A stretch of 64,000 bases of DNA, from positions 146,596 through 210,595 of the forward strand of contig NZ_LIPT01000006.1 in assembly GCF_001418225.1 (NCBI RefSeq). Direction: 5' to 3'. This DNA comes from Pannonibacter indicus (lineage in GTDB: Bacteria > Pseudomonadota > Alphaproteobacteria > Rhizobiales > Stappiaceae). Below, piece after piece: positions 34,205 to 41,590 of the stretch (its first letter is position 1; each line of letters starts with the position of its first letter). Position numbers and translations under genes: made by a program. The notes under the pieces were generated by a model. That model had not been told where the DNA came from. It ran no database searches and worked only from the letters and a program-made list of their open reading frames with translations.

Positions 34205-35392
34205 TCATTCTGCCCTGCGGCCAAGCAGCCCGGCATAAGCTTCAAGCGTGGAAGCGCACATGGCTTCCACCGTGAAATGCCGTGCCACATGCCCCTGCGC
34301 CCGCTCCACCAGCGCCGCCCTTGCATCAGGGGAAAGCGTCAGAATGCCGGCAATGGCACCGGCCAGCGCGGCGGCATCCCCCGGCGGCACACGCCAGCCG
34401 GTGCGCGCGTCTTCCGGCACTTCCGGCGGGGCCAGCACCGTCTCCGGCACGGCGCCCAGATCCGACACGATCACCGGCACGCGGGCCGCCTGCGCCTCCA
34501 CCGCCGCCCGGCCGAAGGCTTCAGGCTCAATCGACGCCACCACGGAGAGGGAGGAGAGGGAAAGTGCGGCGGGCACATCGGCACAGTGCCCCACCAGCCG
34601 CACGTCGCCTTCCAGACCGGCAGCGGCAATCTGCGCCTTCAGTTCGGCCAGATAGCCGCTGCGGCCCTGATCATCCCCGGCAACGATGGCGAGCGGCAGC
34701 GCCGCGCCCTGCGCCTTCAGCTCCGCCAGGGCGGCAATCAGCACCTTCTGCCCCTTCCAGCCGGTCAGCCGGGCCAGCTGCAACAGAATGGGCCGGGACC
34801 CGTCCACGCCCCAGGCCTCCATCAGCGCCACACGCCGCTCCGCCGTCACCGCCTCGGGCGCCAGCGCGGCGATGTCCGAGCCCCGGTAGATGACCGTAAT
34901 CTTGCCGCGGGCAAATTCATGACGGGCAGCAATGAGATCTGCCGTGTAGCGGGAATTGGCGATGACACAGTCGCCCCGCGCCATCACGGAATTATACCAG
35001 GACTTCAGCGCGCCCTTCTGCTTGTAGATGCCGTGATAGGTGGTGACGAAAGGAAGCCCGAGCCCGCGCGCCGCCATCAGCGCCGACCAGGCGGGTGCAC
35101 GGCTGCGGGCATGGATGAGCGAAATACTCTCCGCATGCGCCACCTGCTTCAGCCGCCGTGCATTGGCAAGGATCGTCAGCGGGTTCTTGGATTTCACCGG
35201 CAGGATGATGTGCTTGGCGCCAAGGGCTTCCAGCTCCGGCACCAGCCGCCCGCCTTCGCTGACGACAACCGCCCGCCAGCCCTTGGCCACCAGCGCCGCA
35301 GCCACATCCACCGTGGTGCGCTCGGCCCCGCCGGTGTTAAGATCCGGGATGACCTGAAGCACGGCCGGGCGGGTGGTGGTGTCGCTCTTCAC
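34205..35392 (-). CDS. Glycosyltransferase family 4 (GT-B fold)
   Basis: The 395-aa retaining GT-B glycosyltransferase has the N-terminal acceptor domain motif LQVIPDLNTGGAERTTVDVA, IHARSRAPAWSALMAAR and VTTYHGIY. The C-terminal donor domain has LQLARLTGWKGQKVLIAAL, GHCADVPAALSLSSLSVVAS and EAFGRAAVEAQAARVPVIVSD, with the ExxxxxxxE motif. Such proteins build lipopolysaccharide or exopolysaccharide at the cytoplasmic face of the membrane. It stands alone between infC (same strand, downstream) and a divergent hydrolase; the sugar is unknown. Confidence 0.88.
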   Translation of the reverse strand: MKSDTTTRPAVLQVIPDLNTGGAERTTVDVAAALVAKGWRAVVVSEGGRLVPELEALGAKHIILPVKSKNPLTILANARRLKQVAHAESISLIHARSRAPAWSALMAARGLGLPFVTTYHGIYKQKGALKSWYNSVMARGDCVIANSRYTADLIAARHEFARGKITVIYRGSDIAALAPEAVTAERRVALMEAWGVDGSRPILLQLARLTGWKGQKVLIAALAELKAQGAALPLAIVAGDDQGRSGYLAELKAQIAAAGLEGDVRLVGHCADVPAALSLSSLSVVASIEPEAFGRAAVEAQAARVPVIVSDLGAVPETVLAPPEVPEDARTGWRVPPGDAAALAGAIAGILTLSPDARAALVERAQGHVARHFTVEAMCASTLEAYAGLLGRRAE

Positions 35393-35467
35393 AGGCAGGG
35401 CCCTTCAATTTGCCGCCCGCCTGTGCCACACCGGCCCGCAGCAGGACTGTTACAGCGGAGCCTTACA

Positions 35468-36268
35468 TTGGATCAGGACGGCCTTCAATTCCTCACCCTC
35501 GGCCATGGCGCGGATGAACGGCAGATCGCGGTGAAGACGGAACCGGGCAGGCAGCCCGGCCTGTTCTGGCTCTCCGGCTTCAAGTCCCACATGAACGGCT
35601 CCAAGGCCGAGGCACTGGCGGCCCATGCGACGGCGCGCGGGCAAGCAGTGACGCGCATGGATTACTCCGGCCACGGCCTGTCGGGCGGCGCTTTCGAAGA
35701 CGGCACCATCTCGCGCTGGCTGGAAGAGGCGCAGGCCGTGTTTGACCGCTGCACCAGCGGCCCGCAGGTCCTCATCGGCTCGTCCATGGGCGGCTGGCTG
35801 GCGCTGCGGCTGACGCAGGAGCATCGCAAAGCCGCACTGGCCGCCGGGCAGCCGAGCCGCATTCGCGGCCTCGTGCTCATTGCTCCGGCCACGGACTTCA
35901 CCGAGGAACTCATCTGGAAGAAGCGGCTGGACGAGCAAGGCCGGGAGCAGCTGATGCGCGAGGGCCGGATCGAGCGCCCCTCCGCCTATGGGGACGGGCC
36001 TTATGCCATCACCCGCCAGCTGATCGAGGATGGCCGCAATCACCTGCTTCTGGACAAGCGCCTCGCCACGGGCTGCCCGGTCACCATCCTGCAGGGGCGC
36101 GAGGACCCGGACGTGCCCTGGCAGCATGCAAGCCGGCTGGTGGAGGCTCTGGCGGAAGATGATGTCACCTTCACGCTGATCCCTGATGGCGATCACCGCC
36201 TGTCCCGCCAGCAGGATGTGGACTTGCTCCTGCAGGCGGTGGACCGGCTTTCGGGCCTGAAGGCCTGA
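35468..36268 (+). CDS. Alpha/beta hydrolase, TTG start
   Basis: The 266-aa serine hydrolase fold shows a strand and oxyanion region GLFWLSGFKSHMNGSKA, RMDYSGHGLSGG, the nucleophile elbow LIGSSMGGWLAL (Ser about residue 101), LVLIAPATDF, VTILQGREDPDVPWQH with the acid Asp, and IPDGDHRLSRQQD with the catalytic His. The start is TTG at 35468, chosen because GGAG lies 7 bases ahead and the conserved region begins about 30 codons later. The frame is open for more than 750 codons upstream, but that part only shadows infC and the glycosyltransferase. Substrate unknown; it converges on purU. Confidence 0.85.
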   Translation: MDQDGLQFLTLGHGADERQIAVKTEPGRQPGLFWLSGFKSHMNGSKAEALAAHATARGQAVTRMDYSGHGLSGGAFEDGTISRWLEEAQAVFDRCTSGPQVLIGSSMGGWLALRLTQEHRKAALAAGQPSRIRGLVLIAPATDFTEELIWKKRLDEQGREQLMREGRIERPSAYGDGPYAITRQLIEDGRNHLLLDKRLATGCPVTILQGREDPDVPWQHASRLVEALAEDDVTFTLIPDGDHRLSRQQDVDLLLQAVDRLSGLKA

Positions 36269-36271
36269 ACC

Positions 36272-37123
36272 TCAGCGGTTGAAGACGATGGTCTTGTTGC
36301 CAACGATGATCACCCGGTTTTCCAGGTGATACTTCACGGCACGGGCCAGCACCCGCGCCTCGATGTCGCGGCCGCGGGCCGCGAAATCATTGGCCGACAA
36401 CGAGTGGTTCACCCGCTCCGCGTCCTGCTCGATGATCGGGCCTTCGTCGAGATCCGCCGTTACGTAGTGAGCTGTCGCACCGATCATCTTCACGCCGCGC
36501 TCATGCGCCTGATGATAGGGCCGCGCCCCCTTGAAGCTTGGCAGGAACGAGTGGTGGATGTTGATCACCTTGCCGAACAGCCGCTTGGACAGGGTGTCGG
36601 ACAGGATCTGCATGTAGCGGGCCAGCACCACCAGATCTGCACCGGTCTCCTTCACCAGTGCCAGCAGCTTGTCTTCCTGCTCAGCCTTGTTGGCCTTGGT
36701 CACCGGCCAGTAGTGGAACGGAATGCCCTCGTGGGTAGCGGTGCGGGCGCTGTCCTCGTGGTTGGAGACAATGGCGGCGACCTCCGCATCCATCCAGCCG
36801 ACGCGGATCTGATAGAGAAGATGCAGCAGCGCATGGTCGAACTTCGACACCATGATGATCATCTTCTTGCGGCGCGACATGTCGGTAAGTTCGGTCTTCA
36901 GGTCGAAGCGGTTCACCACGGGCGAGATGGCATTGGCAATCGCGTCCCGGCTGGTTTCATCCGGCACGATGAATTCGATCCGCATGAAGAAGCGGTTGGT
37001 CACCCGGTCCCAGAACTGATCGCTCTCGGCAATGTTGGCGCCAAGATCGGCCAGCTCGGTGGTGATGGCCGCCACGATTCCCGGACGGTCTTCGCAGGAC
37101 AAGGTCAGGACAAAAGACTTCAT
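36272..37123 (-). CDS. purU: Formyltetrahydrofolate deformylase
   Basis: PurU hydrolyses 10-formyl-tetrahydrofolate to formate and tetrahydrofolate, balancing one-carbon pools. The 283-aa protein has an N-terminal ACT domain (LTLSCEDRPGIVAAITTELADLG) and a formyltransferase domain. The latter contains KMIIMVSKFDHALLHLLY, the catalytic region NIHHSFLPSFKGARPYHQA, and GATAHYVTADLDEGPIIEQD with the active-site Asp. The start at 37123 (MKSFVLTLSCEDRPG) is set by conservation. It converges on the hydrolase gene with only 3 bases between stops. Confidence 0.95.
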   Translation of the reverse strand: MKSFVLTLSCEDRPGIVAAITTELADLGANIAESDQFWDRVTNRFFMRIEFIVPDETSRDAIANAISPVVNRFDLKTELTDMSRRKKMIIMVSKFDHALLHLLYQIRVGWMDAEVAAIVSNHEDSARTATHEGIPFHYWPVTKANKAEQEDKLLALVKETGADLVVLARYMQILSDTLSKRLFGKVINIHHSFLPSFKGARPYHQAHERGVKMIGATAHYVTADLDEGPIIEQDAERVNHSLSANDFAARGRDIEARVLARAVKYHLENRVIIVGNKTIVFNR

Positions 37124-37314
37124 TTTGAGGACCAATCTTGTTTTCCAGTCAGTGGGCGAGCCTTGTAAATCAATTCGGCGGAAAGTGCAGTGCGCTTTTC
37201 TGTCCACCCGCTTGAGATCATCTCAGCTTCGGCCAATTGCGCCTCCGCACTGGTCCGTTTCCGTCACCAGGCGGCACGGAAAACGCCATGCAGCAGACGG
37301 TGAAAGGCAAAGCC

Positions 37315-37785
37315 TCACGGCGTGCGGCTGATGCCGGACTTGACACGGCGCAGAGGGATTGAGCTTTCGATGCTGGAAACGCAGGCAAGCTTTGTCAGCC
37401 GGCCGGTCAGAAACGCCTCGAACCCCGCCAGACCATCCGTCACCACCCGCAGCAGATAGTCCCGGTTGCCCGTCATCAGCCAGCAGTCCACCACTTCGGG
37501 AAAGGCGCGCACTGCCTCCTCGAACTGGGCCAGTGCCTGATCCACCTGCCGGTCGAGCTTCACCGACACGAAGACGGAAACGGAAAACCCCAGCGCGGCC
37601 TCGTCGATGAGGGCGGCATAGCCGGTAATGATGCCTTCCGCCTCAAGCTGGCGCACGCGCCTTGCCACCGGCGTCGGACTCAGGCCCACGCGCTCGCTTA
37701 GATCCTGCACGCTCAGGCGGCCATTGGCGCCCAACTCCCGCAGGATACGGACATCAAATTCATCAATCCTGGCTGTTTCCACCAC
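37315..37785 (-). CDS. Lrp/AsnC family regulator, MdeR-like
   Basis: The 156-aa protein has an N-terminal winged HTH (IDEFDVRILRELGANGRLSVQDL then SERVGLSPTPVARRVRQLEAEGII) and a C-terminal RAM effector domain (AFPEVVDCWLMTGNRDYLLRV). The start is GTG at 37785 or the adjacent GTG at 37782, with GGAG 5 or 8 bases upstream; no ATG fits. It is divergent from a homodimeric E1 dehydrogenase gene, the pairing known for mdeR-mdeB of methionine/2-oxobutyrate catabolism in Pseudomonas. A palindrome overlaps its ribosome-binding site, suggesting autoregulation. Confidence 0.88.
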   Translation of the reverse strand: MVETARIDEFDVRILRELGANGRLSVQDLSERVGLSPTPVARRVRQLEAEGIITGYAALIDEAALGFSVSVFVSVKLDRQVDQALAQFEEAVRAFPEVVDCWLMTGNRDYLLRVVTDGLAGFEAFLTGRLTKLACVSSIESSIPLRRVKSGISRTP

Positions 37786-37790
37786 CAGAA

Positions 37791-37804
37791 CTCCAAAATT
37801 GGAG
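37791..37804. promoter_or_regulatory. Palindrome over the lrp/mdeR-like ribosome-binding site
   Basis: CTCCAA and TTGGAG flank a two-base centre. On the minus strand the left half supplies the GGAG of the regulator gene, so protein binding here would block its expression. Confidence 0.5.
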
Positions 37805-37863
37805 AAAACCAGCAAAACACTGCGCCTGAAAGGCGGAAATAGCAAGGACACACTCCGCCACTT

Positions 37864-37880
37864 CATCCCATGATGGGATG
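37864..37880. promoter_or_regulatory. Palindrome upstream of the E1 dehydrogenase gene
   Basis: CATCCCAT and ATGGGATG flank a single G. It ends 20 bases before the E1 start codon and just ahead of its GGAAGGAG ribosome-binding site, 60 bases from the palindrome at the divergent regulator. A regulator operator or RNA hairpin is likely. Confidence 0.5.
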
Positions 37881-37899
37881 CCGGAAGGAGAGAACAACC

Positions 37900-40284
37900 A
37901 TGTCCCATCAGCATCTCAAGACCATCGAGCAGCGCCTGCTCTGGCTGTCGCACTGGATGATCCACAACGCCAACCATCTGCGGCCCAAGGCGGACGGCAT
38001 CAAGATTGGTGGCCATCAGGCTTCATCCGCCTCGATGGTGTCGATCATGACGGCGCTCTATTTCTCGGCCCTGCGGCCGGAAGACAGAGTGGCGGTGAAG
38101 CCCCATGCGGGGCCGGTGTTCCATGCGATGCATTACCTGATGGGCAACATCGCCCGCGAGAAGCTGGAGAATTTCCGCGGTTATGGCGGGGTGCAGAGCT
38201 ATCCGAGCCGTACCAAGGACGTGGATGACGTGGATTTCTCCACCGGCTCCGTCGGCCTTGGCGTTGCCATCACCTCCTTTGCCTCCATCGTGCAGGACTA
38301 CATCTCCGGCAAGCCCTGGGGCAAGGATCTGCGCCAGGGCCGCATGATCGCGCTGATGGGCGATGCGGAGGTGGACGAAGGCAATGTGCATGAGTGCCTG
38401 CAGGAAGGCTGGAAGCACGACCTGCGCAATGTCTGGTGGATCATCGACTATAACCGCCAGTCCCTCGATGGCGTGGTGCATGAGGGCCTGTGGGCCCGCA
38501 TCGAAAAGATCTTCGAAGCCTTCGGCTGGGATGTGGTGAAGGTGAAATATGGCGTGCTGCAGCGCGCCGCCTTTGCCGAGCCGGGCGGTGAGCGCCTGCG
38601 CGCCTGGATCGACGCCTGCCCGAACCAGCTTTACTCCGCCCTCACCTTCAGCGGCGGCGCCGTCTGGCGCCAGCGGCTGATGGATGATCTGGGCGATCAG
38701 GGCGATGTTTCCGCCCTGATCGCCCGGCGCAGCGACGCAGAACTCGCCGCGCTGATGGAAAATCTCGGCGGCAACTGCGTGGAAACCATGGCGCAGACCT
38801 TCGCCGGCATCACCCATGACCGGCCGGTCTGCTTCCTCGCCTATACGGTGAAGGGCTGGGGCACGCCGATTGCCGGGCACAAGGACAACCATGGCGGCCT
38901 GATGACCAAGGCGCAGATGCAGGACTGGCAGGCCCATATGGGCGTGCCGGAAGGGCAGGAATGGGAGCCTTTCGCAGGTGTGAAGGACCGGGCCGGACTG
39001 CAGGCCTTCCTGAAATCCGTGCCCTTCTTCGCCGCAGGCCGCCGCCGTCACAGCAGTGACAGGGTCAGCGTCCCTGCCTTGCCCGCCCCTTCGGGCGAAC
39101 GCGAGACCTCCACCCAGATGGCCTTCAGCCGCATTCTGGATGATATCGGCCGCCAGAAGAGCGAACTGGCGGAGCGTATCGTCACCCTCTCCCCCGATGT
39201 CACCGGCACCACCGGCCTCGGCCCCTGGGTCAACCGGCGCAAGCTCTGGGCCCGGAACGCCAGAGCCGATCTCTTCCGCGCCCAGAACATTCCTTCCACC
39301 GCCAAGTGGGACTTCGCCCCGGAAGGCCAGCACATCGAGCTGGGCATTGCGGAGATGAACCTCTTCCTGCAGCTTGCAGCGGCGGGGCTTTCATCCCCCC
39401 TCTTCGGCAAGCGGCTGCTGCCGGTCGGCACGGTCTATGATCCCTTCGTCTGCCGTGGCCTCGATGCCCTCAACTATGCCTGCTATCAGGATGCCCGCTT
39501 CCTCATCGCCGGAACGCCTTCGGGCATAACGCTTGCCCCCGAAGGCGGCGCGCATCAGTCGATCAACACACCGCTCATCGGCATGTCGCAGGACGGGCTG
39601 GCCGCCTTCGAGCCCGCCTTTGCCGCCGAGCTGGCGCTGATCATGGGCTGGGCCTTCGACTACATGCAACGCGAGGGAGAGGCCACACCCGATCCGTTGA
39701 ACCTGCTCCCGGATGCCAAGGGCGGCGCGGTCTATCTGCGCCTGACGACCCGGCCCATCGAACAGGCCACGCTTCCGGCAGGTGAGGCCTTTGCCGGCGA
39801 TGTGATCAACGGCGCCTACTGGCTGCGCCCGCCGGGGCCGAACTGCGAGGTGGTGATTGCCTATCAGGGCGCCGTGGCGCCGGAAGCCATTGCCGCTGCC
39901 GGCTATATCGGCGAAGGCCGCCGCGATGTGGCCGTGCTGGCCGTTACATCCGCCGGGCGCCTGCATGCGGGCTGGACGGCGGCCCAGCGTCTGCGCCGCA
40001 AGGGCGGACTGCCGCCCTTCGGCCCGGCAAGCCATGCAGAACGCCTGCTGTGGAACCTGCCGCGCCATTGTAAGCTGGTGACTGTGATCGACGGCCACCC
40101 GGCCACGCTCTCCTGGCTTGGCAGTGTCTGTGGTCATCAGTCGCTGGCACTCGGGGTGGAGCATTTCGGCCAGACCGGCACCATCGGCGATCTCTACCGC
40201 CACTTCGGCATCGACACGGCCTCGATCGTTGCCGCCGTCTCCAGCCTCACCGCCGGCCGCCAGCTGCGGCAGGTTCCAGCATAA
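37900..40284 (+). CDS. Homodimeric 2-oxoacid dehydrogenase E1 / transketolase-like, MdeB-like
   Basis: The 794-aa thiamine-diphosphate enzyme resembles AceE-type E1 components. Motifs are KIGGHQASSASMVSIMTALYF, the ThDP motif starting GDAEVDEG with ending NR (MGDAEVDEGNVHECLQEGWK and DYNRQSLDG), and GHKDNHGGLM. The Pyr-domain EGQHIELGIAEMNLFLQLAA holds the catalytic Glu, and GGAHQSINTPLIGM follows. It is shorter than AceE (about 890 aa). The partner Lrp regulator points to MdeB, the 2-oxobutyrate dehydrogenase E1 of methionine degradation, but methionine gamma-lyase is not here. ATG 37900 follows GGAAGGAG; an ATG 10 codons earlier lies in the palindrome. Confidence 0.85.
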   Translation: MSHQHLKTIEQRLLWLSHWMIHNANHLRPKADGIKIGGHQASSASMVSIMTALYFSALRPEDRVAVKPHAGPVFHAMHYLMGNIAREKLENFRGYGGVQSYPSRTKDVDDVDFSTGSVGLGVAITSFASIVQDYISGKPWGKDLRQGRMIALMGDAEVDEGNVHECLQEGWKHDLRNVWWIIDYNRQSLDGVVHEGLWARIEKIFEAFGWDVVKVKYGVLQRAAFAEPGGERLRAWIDACPNQLYSALTFSGGAVWRQRLMDDLGDQGDVSALIARRSDAELAALMENLGGNCVETMAQTFAGITHDRPVCFLAYTVKGWGTPIAGHKDNHGGLMTKAQMQDWQAHMGVPEGQEWEPFAGVKDRAGLQAFLKSVPFFAAGRRRHSSDRVSVPALPAPSGERETSTQMAFSRILDDIGRQKSELAERIVTLSPDVTGTTGLGPWVNRRKLWARNARADLFRAQNIPSTAKWDFAPEGQHIELGIAEMNLFLQLAAAGLSSPLFGKRLLPVGTVYDPFVCRGLDALNYACYQDARFLIAGTPSGITLAPEGGAHQSINTPLIGMSQDGLAAFEPAFAAELALIMGWAFDYMQREGEATPDPLNLLPDAKGGAVYLRLTTRPIEQATLPAGEAFAGDVINGAYWLRPPGPNCEVVIAYQGAVAPEAIAAAGYIGEGRRDVAVLAVTSAGRLHAGWTAAQRLRRKGGLPPFGPASHAERLLWNLPRHCKLVTVIDGHPATLSWLGSVCGHQSLALGVEHFGQTGTIGDLYRHFGIDTASIVAAVSSLTAGRQLRQVPA

Positions 40285-40291
40285 AACAACA

Positions 40292-40313
40292 ACGGGGAGC
40301 CAAGGCTCCCCGT
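40292..40313. terminator. Hairpin between convergent genes
   Basis: ACGGGGAGC and GCTCCCCGT form a perfect nine-pair stem with loop CAAG, 8 bases after the E1 gene stop and 20 bases before the end of the L,D-transpeptidase gene. The T-run is weak in both directions but the stem is strong. Confidence 0.65.
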
Positions 40314-40332
40314 TCATACATTCGGATTGCGC

Positions 40333-41430
40333 TCAGTCCTTGCCCGCATGCCGGTCCTCCGGCTCCACAAGCATCTTGAAGGGGTCGGCCAGCGCAGCTT
40401 CCGGGCGGCTGACCGGATAGGCGCGGTTCGAGGTGCGGGCGGCCAGCTGTTCCGGCCCGTCACGGCGCAGCAGCGCACGGAAGCTCGGGTGCATGCCGCC
40501 GTCCACATAGGACACCACATGGTTTCCGCGGCTTGAGGCAATCGCCTTGTCCACCTTCAGCTTTTCCGCTTCCAGCTGGGCCACCAGTTCCGGTTCCGGC
40601 GGAACGGCCACCTCCGGGCACGGCGCCAGCGGATTACGTGGCGTGCCGTCCTTGAACTCGGTGTTGAAGACATAGCGCCTGCCGCAGGCTGCCACCTTCG
40701 GCTGCTGCTTCGTCAGTTCGAAACTGTCGTAGCCTTCCTTGAGCGTCCGCCAGAACGGCATTTCCGGATCGGACCGGTGCAGAGCCATGTTCTCCGCCGT
40801 CATGCGGAAGGGATAGGCCTGCACCTGGAAAGCGGCCTGACCGGAGGCCAGCGCCTTGGCGACAATGGCGTAAATTTCGCCCGCCGCCTGATCGGTCATC
40901 GCATAGCAGCCGGAAGACGAGCAGGCGCCATGCACCATGAGCGCATCCCCCGTGTAGCCCAGCGCCGATTCCAGCCGGTTCGGATAACCGAGATTGAAGG
41001 AGACGTAATACTGCGACTGCGGGTTCAGCATCCCCGCTGACACATGGTAAAAGCCCTCGGGCGCCTGACGGTCTCCCTGCTTGCGCTTCGGCCCCAGCTT
41101 CCCGGACCAGCGGCACATGGGATAGGTCTTGAACAGGGCATAGCGCCCGGTCTTGTCCACCTTCCACACCTCCAGCTCGCTCTCCTGCTTGAAGATGCGG
41201 ACCAGCACCGGGCTTTCCGGCTTCATGTCCTTCTTCGCCATTTCGGAGATCGTGGCGCTGGAAAGGCGCGGCGCATTGCGCGACAGGTTTTCGTAGTCCG
41301 GCCCGGCACAGCCGGCGAGAGCAAGCGCCATGACGCCCGCAAGGACGAACCTGCGCAAGGACCGCAGCCCCTGTCTCGAACGGCCTTGGGGTTGGATGGA
41401 TGTGCCGGGCGGATGGAACAGCGAACTCAT
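40333..41430 (-). CDS. L,D-transpeptidase family lipoprotein (YkuD/YafK-like)
   Basis: The product carries a type II signal (RRFVLAGVMALALAGC lipobox), so it should be a periplasmic lipoprotein. The catalytic domain includes SPVLVRIFKQESELEVWKVD, PEGFYHVSAGMLNPQSQYYVS and the L,D-transpeptidase motif VHGACSSSGCYAM with the nucleophilic Cys. This resembles the YafK/DpaA branch that forms or removes 3-3 or lipoprotein links in peptidoglycan. The tail (residues after about 300) is charged and unconserved. I chose ATG 41430 (365 aa); a start at MALALAGC is too late and an ATG at 41484 adds 18 residues. Confidence 0.87.
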   Translation of the reverse strand: MSSLFHPPGTSIQPQGRSRQGLRSLRRFVLAGVMALALAGCAGPDYENLSRNAPRLSSATISEMAKKDMKPESPVLVRIFKQESELEVWKVDKTGRYALFKTYPMCRWSGKLGPKRKQGDRQAPEGFYHVSAGMLNPQSQYYVSFNLGYPNRLESALGYTGDALMVHGACSSSGCYAMTDQAAGEIYAIVAKALASGQAAFQVQAYPFRMTAENMALHRSDPEMPFWRTLKEGYDSFELTKQQPKVAACGRRYVFNTEFKDGTPRNPLAPCPEVAVPPEPELVAQLEAEKLKVDKAIASSRGNHVVSYVDGGMHPSFRALLRRDGPEQLAARTSNRAYPVSRPEAALADPFKMLVEPEDRHAGKD

Positions 41431-41590
41431 TCTGGCAGTATCTTCAGCTTCCGGTCCTGAGCCCCCCGGAGCGGGTGGTGGCATGGATATGCGTCAACAT
41501 CAACCGAAGTTATTACCGGTGCGTTAAGGATGTGAACACGTTCAGGTGAGCCGCGGGCTGGCGCAGCAAACCCGCCGCTGTAAGGGCCGG

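Noticed and set aside
33158..35467. Upstream part of a 1036-codon plus-strand frame
   Set aside because: It runs antisense over infC and the glycosyltransferase. Only the last 266 codons encode a recognisable protein (alpha/beta hydrolase from 35468).
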